Source: Ricinus communis (taxonomy: Eukaryota; Streptophyta; Magnoliopsida; Malpighiales; Euphorbiaceae). From it: a DNA stretch of 64,000 nucleotides. The stretch's first letter is position 1, and each line of letters starts with the position of its first letter. The stretch lies in assembly GCF_019578655.1 (NCBI RefSeq), contig NC_063258.1, positions 5,935,283 through 5,999,282 of the forward strand, given 5' to 3'. The notes beneath the pieces are model-generated. The model had not been told where the DNA came from. It made no database searches and saw nothing but the letters and a program-made list of their open reading frames with translations. Position numbers and translations under genes: made by a program. Shown one piece after another: positions 21,783 to 31,917 of the stretch.

Positions 21783-24093
21783 TGTAACACCCCCATCACA
21801 TGTTAACCAATAAACATTAGCCAGGAAGCATACAAGCGTCGTAGAATATATACTACAGGTAGATAGGTCAATATGTAGGTTGTTAAGAATCCAGACACAA
21901 GGTTATTAACATATAAACATATGATTTTACTTAAACATCATTTAACAAGTATTACAAACATCTTCTTATGCCTTATAAGGCATACTTCCATATATATCAT
22001 ATAACTGCATACAAAAATGCATCAGGAGGAGACTTCACAAAACTGGCCCAACTTGACAGAACTGCTAAAAGCTAAACTTCGCATACAACCAACGAATGCA
22101 CTACTATTTACAAACCTGAAAAGAAAAATTTTAGAGAGGGGTGAGCCTCCACGAAATAAATAATCAACATAATCTATATCACATACACTTAATACAATTT
22201 CCACCCAATCACATAACTTTCCATGATATTCATAGTTTAGGTATAAAGTCATACCATTCTACTCAATTCATTACAACCATCATAGAAGAAATACAATTCA
22301 ACAATTATGGTTAGTTCTCACGGCTTGTGGATCCCCTTTAATGTGCTGCTCCGCCTCATCCTCACATATCACACACGTAAGCTGCTCCGCCTCATCTCAC
22401 ATTATACACTTTTATAGCCTCTCTAGGCTTTAGCCTCCCAAGGCTTTATATATATATATATTTTTTTTTTCACAGGGGAATCCACCATTCACATGCACAT
22501 ATGCACTTAACATCACAATTCAATCATTTCACTTATATCATATTTCAGCAATAACAATTGTTCCACTCAACACCAATCATTTCCATCTCAGTCATTCAAA
22601 CATAAACAATATTAAGCAAACGCAACCATTTGCGGAACATTTGATTAAATATATGAACATAGCAAATATTAACTATTTACTTACTCAAAATATACTTATT
22701 CCTTTAGCATATAAGAACCTCCTTTCTCCACAACTTCCTTTCCAGGCCTTTGAGTACCTGTCAACACATTCATCAATTCACATTTCATGCATATTACAAA
22801 TATTCATGTAAATGCGAGTTCTAATGCATTACAAGATCATCCCCTCTCTAATTCATAGGTCTAACTCTTCCTCTAAGACTCTCAATTACTGTTTTAATAT
22901 CCTATAAACATTTTCCATCTAGTTAAATACCAATTTAACTCAAATTAACATCAATAAATTGCATAAAACTAATCTCCAACATTTCTGTTTTCTAGACAGA
23001 ATTTAGTACCAAGGTATATTTATTGCTGGGCAAAATTGGCTTAATACAAAAATCTCATATTAAATAGACATATCCATTTATGCGTCTAGTTTCATCTCCA
23101 AGAAGAATTACTCAATTCCGACTTCTATAGATTTAATTATTTTCAAATTACTGAGCAAGGGTCATACAGCTAGTTGTACCCGAGCAGCAATCTATTTGCT
23201 CAATTTAAGCAACCAAAACGGCAAAAATAGCAAAATCACAAAACTACAAAGTTATAGAGGACTCTTTAAACTTTCCATAGACACCAATTAAGCTTAATTT
23301 GGACTTATATAACCCATGTTATGCCTAACATACAGAACATCAAGGTTGCTGGAATTTTGACAGTTTTCTATCTTAACATACTTAAACTTAAATCAAGCTT
23401 AATCTTTATGCAATCATTCAATACTCTACTAATTCATGATAATCAGACCTTTAATTAATCAATGAGAGCATCAAATAAAGTTTTTCCAATTTGTAATCAA
23501 GAACCCTAATGACAAATTAATAACACTCAAGTAACAACTTACCAATTTCAGCTTTTGGGTTGCTAATATGCTTAAATCCTTTAGCTTTAGCTTGGCTCCT
23601 TCAATAGTTGGCAAAATCCTATCTTAATCTTAAGTTTTTCTAGGTATTTCACTCCTCTCTCTTATTCCAAATTTTGTGTTTTTGGCCATGTACGAATTTT
23701 AGAGAAATGAAGAGGTAAAATGAGCTTACTCATGGTTCCAATTTCCAATATTCCTCTCTTAATGCCACCACCTACTAAACTATTTTTATCACCCTAAATT
23801 AATTCTTACTAACCATATATAGGTACTAACTTTTAATTGTATCTTTTAAGTCCAATCTATTTACCCAACCTTCAACTATTGGTTCAATTAAGTCTTAAGG
23901 CTTAATACACATAACCCAAATACTTAATCAACTTATCTAAATTAATAATCTAATATCATGCTTCTTATTCTCTACTTATAATTAATATATATATGTTCTC
24001 ATAAAATAAAAATATCATTGATATACCATCATATGTCCAATGATTAAATGTAAATGCACATAACATGGATGATGAGAAAATGCAGGCGTTACA
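21783..24093. mobile_element. Solo-LTR-like insertion (2.3 kb) inside the copia element
   Basis: The 2311-bp segment starts TGTAACACCC and ends GGCGTTACA, so it has TG...CA termini with a short inverted repeat. It is flanked by a 5-bp duplication GAAGA at 21778-21782 and 24094-24098. Removing it and one GAAGA copy restores the copia reading frame across the joint. There is no coding sequence, PBS or internal domain, so a solo LTR left by LTR-LTR recombination is the simplest reading. TGTAACACCC-type ends are frequent in plant Ty3/gypsy LTRs, but I cannot assign a family or orientation. Confidence 0.85.
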
Positions 24094-24098
24094 GAAGA

Positions 24099-25820
24099 AG
24101 ACCCTGAATCCCAAGCTGAAATACCACGCCAATCACCTGCTGAAGATATTCCTATTCTTGAACCCGATCCACCGAGAAAACGATTACCAGAACGATCCAC
24201 TAGAGGTATTCCTAAACTTAGTTATGAGCCTGAAATTTCTAGTAAAGTTAAATACCCAATGAGTCATTATGTGTCGAATCATAAACTGTCAGAATCAAAT
24301 AAGTCACTGTCAAATCAATTATCTACTATATCTATTCCTAACAGTGTGCAGGAAGCTTTATATGATCCAAAATGGAAAGCTTCAATGAACGATGAAATGA
24401 AAGCCTTGCAAAAGAATGAAACATGGAAGCTTGTTGATTGTCCAGCAGGAAAGAAACCAGTAGGGTGTCGTTGGGTCTACACCATAAAGTATAAAGCAGA
24501 TGGCACAATCGAGCGATTCAAAGCAAGATTGGTAGCAAAAGGATACACTCAAATCTATGGGATTGATTACATCAAACCTTCTCTCCTGTGAGCTAAAATC
24601 GATCGTAGAGTGTTATTATCCTTGGCTGCAAATTTGGGTTGGTCATTACAGCAGTTTGATGTTAAGAATGCTTTTTTACATGGTGAATTATCCGAAGAAA
24701 TCTATATGGAGCTTCCACCTGGATGTATGTCAACAATGCAGAATAGGAAAGTTTGCAAGTTGAAGAAATCGTTGTAGGGACTGAAACAATCTCCACGGGC
24801 ATGGTTTGGGAGATTTTCAAAGTCTATAAAAGCTTTTGGATATCATCAGAGTAATAGAGACCATACCTTATTCATAAAGAAGGCAAATGGGAAGATCACA
24901 GCTCTCATTATCTATGTGGATGACATGGTAGTTACAGGAAATGATCCAGAAGAGAGGAAGACATTACAAGAATACTTGTCCAAAGAGTTTGAAATGAAAG
25001 ACCTGGGTTGCTTGAAATATTTTCTTGGGATTGAAGTTTCAAGATCAAAGAAAGGAATTTTTCCCATCCCAAAGGAAGTATGCATTGGATTTATTGCATG
25101 AAATCGGAATGTCGACATGTCAACCAGTTGACACACCAGTTGAGGAAGGCCTGAAGTTGTGCATTGAGGTAGACCAAGTACCCATTGATAAAGAAAAATA
25201 TCAGAGACTTGTAGAAAGATTAATGTATTTAGCTCATACAAGACCCGATCTTGCGTATGCTTTGAGTATTGTTAGCCAATTCATGCATAATCCTGGAGAA
25301 AGACATATGAATGTCATAAGAATCTTACCAGTATTTGAAGTCCGCACTGGAAAAGGAATTTTGTTCACTCAACATATGGATTGGCAAAACATGAGGTTTA
25401 CACCGATGCCGATTGGTCGGATCAATCGATGATAGACGATCAATCGCAAGATATTTTTCGTTTATGGGTGGAAATCTTGTGACATGGAGAAGCAAGAAGC
25501 AAAATGTTGTTGCTTGGCCTAGTCAGAGGTCGAGTTCGAGGAATGGGCTGTTGGTGTGTGTGAAGCCTTATGGTTAAAATAAATTTTGGAAGATTTAGGT
25601 TACGACCGAGGCGTACCAGTTAGATTGTATTGTGACAATAAAGCGACGTGATATAGCTTATAATCCAAAGACAAAGATGATCTGGACAAAGCATGTAGAG
25701 GTTGACAGATTTTTTATCAAAGAGAAGTTGGATGAGAATATCATAGAATTGCCTAAAGTATGTTCCGAAGATCGGTTGGTGATATCCTTACCAAAGCGCC
25801 TCGAGTCACATGTTCTTTAA
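24099..25820 (+). pseudogene. Copia reverse transcriptase and RNase H, broken
   Basis: After the insertion the frame continues through SVQEALYDPKWKASMNDEM, VGCRWVYTIKYKADG and RFKARLVAKGYTQ. It then breaks near 24575 at the expected TFSPVAK segment. Other frames hold QQFDVKNAFLHGELSEE, a TAG stop at 24775-24777 in the SLKGLKQSPRAW region, the RT active site YVDDMVVTGND (about 24915), YFLGIEVSRSKKGIF, and TRPDLAYALSIVSQFM. RNase H remnants follow (VYTDADWSDQS near 25395), also in shifted frames. At least four disruptions are visible. Confidence 0.9.
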
Positions 25821-25864
25821 GTGTCTAAGCAAGTTGAGCATGTATGATATTTATGCACCAACTT

Positions 25865-25873
25865 GAGAAGGAG
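25865..25873 (+). other. Copia polypurine tract
   Basis: The purine run GAGAAGGAG abuts the 3' LTR start, where plus-strand priming occurs in LTR elements. It is short but correctly placed. Confidence 0.75.
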
Positions 25874-26102
25874 TGTTGAGATTTTGAGTTGTTAGGGTTG
25901 TTAGGATATGATAAGTATTTATCTTTTAAATTTAGGATATGATAAGTATTTATCTTTTAAATTTAGAGTCTAGCTATTAAGAGTTTGTTATTTAGTTTCT
26001 ATCAAAGTCTTACATATGAGTATAAATATAAGGCTGATGTATCTCTTTTTGATATCAGAATACAATAATGAAAACCTAATTCTTAGGTTATTTCTTTCAA
26101 GT
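25874..26102 (+). repeat. Copia 3' LTR with internal 31-bp duplication
   Basis: Matches the 5' LTR except for three substitutions and one extra copy of a 31-base unit (AGGATATGATAAGTATTTAT onward) repeated at about 25903-25964. It is followed at 26103 by the GTAAC target duplication. Confidence 0.93.
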
Positions 26103-26880
26103 GTAACTCCGAAAATACACTTCTTGGAATTAAGCATGAGGTTGTTTTGTTAGACCCTTTCCAAGAACTGGTCCAATCCCTTTGTATGTCCTTCACGGAT
26201 TTTAGTCTTGACTATCATGTCATTAACATATATTTCCATTTTTTTATGCATCATGTCATGTAACATTGTAACAGCCATTCACTGATAAGTGGGCCCAACA
26301 TTTTCAAACTAAATGGTATAACTCTGTAGCAAAATATTTCCTATTTTGTGATGAAGGTTGTTTTGAGCTTGTATATAAATGATATCATTATCTAATTATA
26401 CCTTGAGAAATCTTCCATTAAGGAGTACATGGAGTGGGATGCAATGCTATCCATTATCATATCTATGTGCAATAGAGAAAAGTCGTTATTGGGTGAAGCT
26501 TTATTGAGGTCTCGATAATCCACACAAAAATCCTGACCTTTCCATCCTTTTTTAGAATTATAACCATATTGGCTAGCCACGTTGGATATTTGACCTTTTC
26601 TAAGAACTTGGCCTCTATTTGCTTCTAGATAACGTCCTTGACCAATTAAGCCCATTCTTGCAAAGATTACACTTCTCAACCTTCATAAGCAAACCTTATG
26701 CCCTCTATCATTAATGTATCTCCATGCCCATCCCCTGTCACTACGTTTATTTCTAATCTCCTGAAATTATAGTCATCTAAATTGAAGGGAGGATAAGGTA
26801 CGATTCCTTCTTGATCACTTGTCTCATTTTGTTTATGCATTTTGTTTCGCTCTATGTGTTATATTATCAAGTCAATGGCT
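26103..26880 (-). pseudogene. Ty3/gypsy pol remnant, upstream part (RT palm and fingers)
   Basis: Minus-strand translation shows RT blocks of gypsy elements: DDYNFRRLEINVVTGD (before RT), CVDYRDLNKASPNNDF, and HIDMIMDSIASHSMYSLM. In shifted frames it has a degraded active-site region (EIYVNDMIVK, about 26210) where YVDDM is usual, then LMLNSKKCIFG up to the copia insertion site. Frameshifts and the D to N change show it is inactive. It is the upstream half of the gene continued at 18700-19086. Confidence 0.87.
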
Positions 26881-28230
26881 TATTATGCTCAATAGCGCCT
26901 TTTTCTACTTCTCTAACACTCGACACTTTTTCTGTTGTATATTATTTTAATGGTAGTTTCTAGTAACTTTATCCACTTTGTCTGAACATTGGCAAAAGAG
27001 CAGCATTGACATAAAATCTTCAAATTAAATATGACATGGTGCATTTAGAAGTTGATATTTTTTTTTGTATTATGATTAGATTATTATTTTTTTCTCTTTT
27101 CTTTTCTTGAAAACTTGTTTCAGAGACAACCAAAACACAACTTATTGGACTATTTGTACTCTTACTAATTGCAATAGGACTCTTGGCAATTTCTTATTTT
27201 TTGATCAGTGTAATTTCTATTAATTTTCTTTCTTGTTTGTCTCTTGTTGGGTCCGTTAATTTGTCAAAGCTCATTGATATATTAAGATGATTGAGCTATC
27301 TATGGCATACACTCTGGTTTAAATAACTAGTAACACATATAAGAGGAAGAAAATATAAGGAATAGCATGGAGTTAGGAGAGTTAAGAATCAGGAGTAGGA
27401 AGGATTAGAATGACAAGTCTCTGATTCCAAATTAAAAAATAAAATCATGAAAAAAAAATACTACACATCACTTACAATCTTACAATCCATTTGTTTGAGC
27501 AATAGAACTCAAAACAAAAACACATTAATTACTTTTGTCCACCGTAATAAAGAAAGAACAAAAGTTCATACTTTATTTAGAAAGACAAACTAGCCAATAA
27601 TTAAAAATAAGAAAACAAAAACAAATGGAGAAGAAGGTTGTTATTAATGGGCACATATGGGTATGACTGTTGGGCAGAGATGGCGACGGTTGTTGCATGA
27701 TGACGATGGTGAAGGCGACGATTGTTGTGCTATGGCGCAACAAGGTGATGACTTGAGGAAGAAGGGATGATCGTGAGAAACTTATTCATCGAAGTTGTTC
27801 TTCTTCATGTATATTTTGTGTTATTTTATTAAATTTTAAGGTTAAATTTTTGTTGGATACTGGAGAAAAAAACTCGATAAAGAGAAGCTTCAAATTTGAA
27901 TTAGGATGAATATCTTCATCTTCCATGTTGGAGTCGGCGGTGGATGTGCTTGAGGAGAAAATAGTTTTTTTTTTTTTAAGTTCTTTTTATCTTTTAAAAT
28001 TATTTAAGTAATGAATATTTTATTTTTTGTTATTAGATTTTTTTATTTTTTAAAATTATAAAATAATGAATATTATATATTTTTATTATTATATGTGCGC
28101 GGGATACTCACGCATGAACTAAAGCACTTATTAGAGGGGTTGATGACATTTTTTGCAAGTATACAGGGCAATTGGGCCAAGAAATTAATTTTGAAGGGAT
28201 TTGGACATAACTAACAAGTTCAGGGGCTAA
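26881..28230. other. Stretch without a recognisable gene
   Basis: AT-rich sequence. A short GC-richer patch at about 27655-27775 with GGCGACG-like triplets has no frame I can identify. Confidence 0.45.
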
Positions 28231-28231
28231 T

Positions 28232-28510
28232 TTGCTACTTAAGCCCAAACTAGACACAAATTCTATTCTCATTTCATCCCAAACTCCCATCAACCCTCTC
28301 ATCTCAAGCCTCCACCAGTTCGCCACCCTCACAAACCCTCAATGCCGTCGTCAGCCTTGCTGTCTTTCCGTCGCTGTTGCTGACGTCGCCGCTGATGCCA
28401 TTTCCGTCGCCCTTGCTGCAGCCGTCGTAGCCCTAGCTGCAGTCGCCTCCACCCTTGCTGCCGTCGCTGTCGCTGCTGCCCTCTTCTCAGCCGTCTGCTC
28501 CAGCCTTTGA
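28232..28510 (+). other. GC-rich pyrimidine/CCGTCG block, possible 5' leader exon of the ALP1-like gene
   Basis: Amid roughly 70 percent AT sequence this block is rich in CCGTCGC, GCTGC and CTC words. One frame is an alanine/valine-rich run with no domain, which looks like a by-product of the triplets. The coding exon downstream starts just after a good splice acceptor (TTCATGTAG at 30372-30380), so an untranslated exon upstream is expected and this CT-rich block is a candidate. No transcript evidence is available. Confidence 0.3.
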
Positions 28511-29804
28511 AGTTTGTTTGAACAGGGATTTGAAGTTGGAATCTATACTAGGTGAAAATTTACATGATTAATACTCTATTATCAGATTGCTAGTGTAGTT
28601 CCTCTCACTTATGCTCAAGTAGTGGAACAGGAATTCAACTTGCTTCTGAAATTAAATATGAAAATTGACATGTTTTCCTATCGGTCCTATTATCTTTTCC
28701 TTTTCTTGTGAAATCAGATCTGTGCGTAAATGAATGGGTCAATTATTAATAAGATAATAATGTGTGTACATTATGGACTGGTTCAAGAGCTGTATTTATG
28801 ACCTTTTTATTGCTGTTGGTTTCATGTCTTATTCTTGCTTACGAACAAGAAAAAAGTGTTTAGTAGTTCTATTATTTCTTGGCAGATACGAAAACATGGT
28901 CCTTAGAAATCATATTTCATAGCAGAATCAGTAAATGGATTTTTAATTTTTAGATCATATTATGAGAGTTTTTCTTTTCTTTCAACTAAATCAAAAAATA
29001 TTTAAACTGATTTTACTATCATATGCAAATGATAAAAATATTATTTTTATTAAAAAGTTAAGATTTTTCATTTGAACAAATATATTGGTTGATCTTTTGG
29101 AATTTAGTTTTGGTTAAGAAAGAGTACACAAATTATTTACTAAAAGAAAAGAATATTAAGAAGAAAAAGGGTTGTTAGAATATGCTGATCTTTCTAATTT
29201 CCAAGCTGATTTGTCTATTTCATCTAATGATTCGAGTATTAATTTGTGCGGAAGATTGGCTTCGTGCTTTTTATGGTTTCAAGAGGAAAGCAAAAGTGAG
29301 TATATTAATACTTTATACACTTAAAGTCGAATATATGATTTTCATACAGTCATATTTCTTACTGACTTTTTAAATTTTCTATGTGCATTTAAAAGGTCAA
29401 GCCAGATATTCAAGAGTTTTCACTAACTGAAAAGCTTTGTTAATACATAAAGTGAGTATTCTCATATTTCTAATATGTTTTTTGATGTTGAATATTGACT
29501 GATATTTCTCAAATGGGGTGTTGTGTATGTTTTGCAGGGCAATTGCTATTTTTGTAGTGTAACCAAGTAGCTCTTAAATAATGACAAATTGATGATTTGT
29601 TTAAATTTTAAGTTCTAAAGGGATTGTGAGGCTGGTTTATATGCTCTTTTTAAGTTAACACAGTATTGTCTTTTTTTTTTTTTTTGTATTATTGGTCTTT
29701 TTGCTACAAATTTGGAGTTTGTATTTTATTTTGCTATATCTGATACTATCATCATTTCTTGCTATAATTTTAGATGTTGATTAAATAATTTTTGAAAAAT
29801 GCTT
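28511..29804. other. AT-rich stretch, no gene recognised
   Basis: Possibly intron of the ALP1-like gene. A pair of short exon-like pieces (about 29230-29295 before GTGAGTAT, and about 29396-29443 after an AAAAG) has no recognisable protein similarity. Confidence 0.4.
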
Positions 29805-30132
29805 AACGAGCTCGAGCTCGAGCTCGAATTGTGCTTAATGAACTCGAGCTCGACCTCGGATTGTGCTTAACGAGCTTGTTTTCAATATAGGCTTACCGAG
29901 CTCGAACTTTAGCTTTTGTAACGAATCAAATTCGAACCGAGCTCGAACTATTCATCGAACCAAGCGTTTTGTGAACCGAACTCGAGCTATTCGCAAGCGT
30001 AATTATTTTCACACGAGCCGAGCTTGAGCTCGATTATGAAAGCTCGAACTGAGCTCGAGCTTCTGCTAAAATTAAACGAACTGAATCTGAACTTGTTGAT
30101 ATTTGGCTCGGCTTGATTCGACTACAGCCCTA
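29805..30132. mobile_element. hAT-type element end with GAGCTCGA subterminal repeats, truncated
   Basis: The right end, read on the minus strand, begins TAGGGCTGTAGTCGAATCAA, a plant hAT-type terminus. Inward are dense alternating copies of GAGCTCGAGCTCGAA and AACGAGCTCG in both orientations, typical hAT subterminal motifs. No matching left end or 8-bp duplication was found, so the left limit is only the start of the repeats. It lies about 250 bp upstream of the ALP1-like coding sequence. Confidence 0.65.
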
Positions 30133-30418
30133 TAAAGAAGAGAGCAGAATTAAGGAAAATAATTTAGGCCCTTATATGTGGGCACATAATTCATCCCCAA
30201 ATAAAATAGAATCACAAATAAGATAACTTCCCTCAAGTATCAAAATAAGATGCTGCATTAAACATCTTACATCAAAGCTATGTGTTTTCCAATTTTTTTC
30301 TTTTTGTTGTAATTATTGTATTCTCTCATCTTAGTAGTTCTCTTTTCTGAGTACTAACCTAACTTCATCTGTTCATGTAGCAAATTTGATGAATATTAAG
30401 TGCAGAGGCGAATTTGCC

Positions 30419-31917
30419 ATGGAGAACTCTGATGAGGAGAAAGATGGAGGTTTTGGGAATTATATGCCTAAAGAACTAAGTATGAGTGTAGCTAATGGTA
30501 CCAAATTTGTAGATGAAGTACTAGCTGGTCAAAGTGACCGTTGTTTGGAAAATTTCCGCATGGATAAGCAGGTATTCTACAAGTTATGTGACATTTTGCA
30601 AGCCAAGGGCCTGCTACGCCATACAAATAGAATCAAGATTGAGGAGCAATTAGCCATCTTCCTATTCATTGTTGGGCATAATCTGCGTACAAGAGCTGTC
30701 CAAGAGTTATTCCGGTATTCAGGAGAAACGATAAGTCGTCATTTCAACAATGTTTTGAATGCTATTATGGCAATTTCATTAGATTTCTTTCACCCTCCAG
30801 GATCTGATGTTCCATCAGAAATCTTGGGAGATCCTAGATTTTATCCTTATTTTAAGGTAATGCAGTTGTAATGTATGTTCAGTATCTCCTTTGAGGATCC
30901 CCTGTATCTCACTTTAAAACTTTAATGAGTAGGATTGTGTGGGAGCAGTTGATGGCATACACATACCTGTTATGGTTGGTGTGGATGAACAAGGGCCCTT
31001 TCGCGACAAGAATGGATTACTTTCTCAAAATGTTTTGGCAGCTTGCTCATTTGATCTCAAGTTTCATTATGTTCTAGCTGGCTGGGAAGGCTCAGCATCA
31101 GATTTGCGAGTTCTAAACTCAGCTCTTAAAAGGCGTAACAAGTTGATGGTCCCTGAAGGTATTTATGCTCTTTGCACATTATGGCTTAATACAAAGATGT
31201 TCTGCTACCCAATCAGAAAGGACATATTCATGTTGCATTTCTTGGATGTTTACTTTTATTTGTATCATGTGTATTGTTGAATTTATTGCATATTGTTGCC
31301 TTTTTATGGTTATAATTATTTTCTATCATTTATTTATTTACTTACTTACTGTTCTCTCTTCAACTCTCACTGAAGTTATATTGCTGTTATTGGTTCCGTG
31401 TCATGCAGATAAGTACTATGTTGTTGACAGCAAATATGCAAATTTGCCAGGCTTTATAGCCCCATATAATGGGATTCCTCATCGATCAGATGAATATTCC
31501 AGTGCTTATCATCCTCAAGATCCCAGAGAACTATTCAATCAAAGGCACTCACTATTGAGAAATGCCACTGACCGTATCTTTGGGGCTCTGAAGGCACGAT
31601 TTCCTATATTGATGTCAGCTCCACCCTATCCTTTACAGACACAGGTTAAGTTGGTTGTAGCAGCATGCGCAATACACAATTATATTCGTAGGGAGAAACC
31701 AGATGATTTAATTTTTAGAATGTATGAACATGATAGTATATTACAAATGGAAGAGTCATTGCCCCCACTAGAGATGGAACAGCCAATGATGCAGGTAGAG
31801 GAACAGGCTCTGGACATCGGTTTTGACACAGAACAGCTTGAATTTAGTTCACAGTTGCGAGACTCTATTGCCAGCAGTTTGTGGGATGACTATATTCGTG
31901 ATCTGTCAGCTATGTAA
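30419..31917 (+). CDS. ALP1-like protein, PIF/Harbinger transposase-derived (HARBI1 family)
   Basis: Three coding exons, 30419-30856, 30933-31158 and 31409-31917, joined by GT-AG introns of 76 and 250 bp, give 390 residues plus a stop. The ATG at 30419 sits in GCCATGG; an in-frame ATG at 30389 would add ten residues. An N-terminal helical region (residues about 25-130, with FRMDKQVFYKLCDIL and RYSGETISRHFNNVL) resembles the HARBI1 DNA-binding part. The DDE nuclease-like domain follows: CVGAVDGIHIPV (first Asp), SASDLRVLNSAL (second Asp) and LRNATDRIFGALKARF, where transposases have Glu and this protein has Asp. The C-terminus is acidic. No terminal repeats or Myb-like partner flank it. Plant ALP1, from the same family, is known as a domesticated chromatin factor; function here is inferred. 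It looks intact. Confidence 0.88.

Larger units (their letters stand above)
19087..26102 (+). mobile_element. Ty1/copia LTR retrotransposon, full-length outline, coding region broken
   Basis: The element spans 7016 bp, of which about 4.7 kb is copia after subtracting the nested insertion. Parts in order: 5' LTR 19087-19284, initiator-Met PBS, gag-protease, integrase, solo-LTR-like insertion, RT and RNase H remnants, a short purine tract, 3' LTR 25874-26102. The PR-INT-RT-RH order identifies the copia superfamily. The LTRs differ by three substitutions over about 198 aligned bases plus one 31-bp duplication, suggesting a geologically recent insertion. The coding region has frameshifts and stops, so it cannot now move on its own. 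Confidence 0.93.

Noticed and set aside
28232..28510. Alanine/valine-rich open frame
   Set aside because: No domain, and the composition follows the CCGTCG/GCTGC triplets; kept only as a possible untranslated exon.
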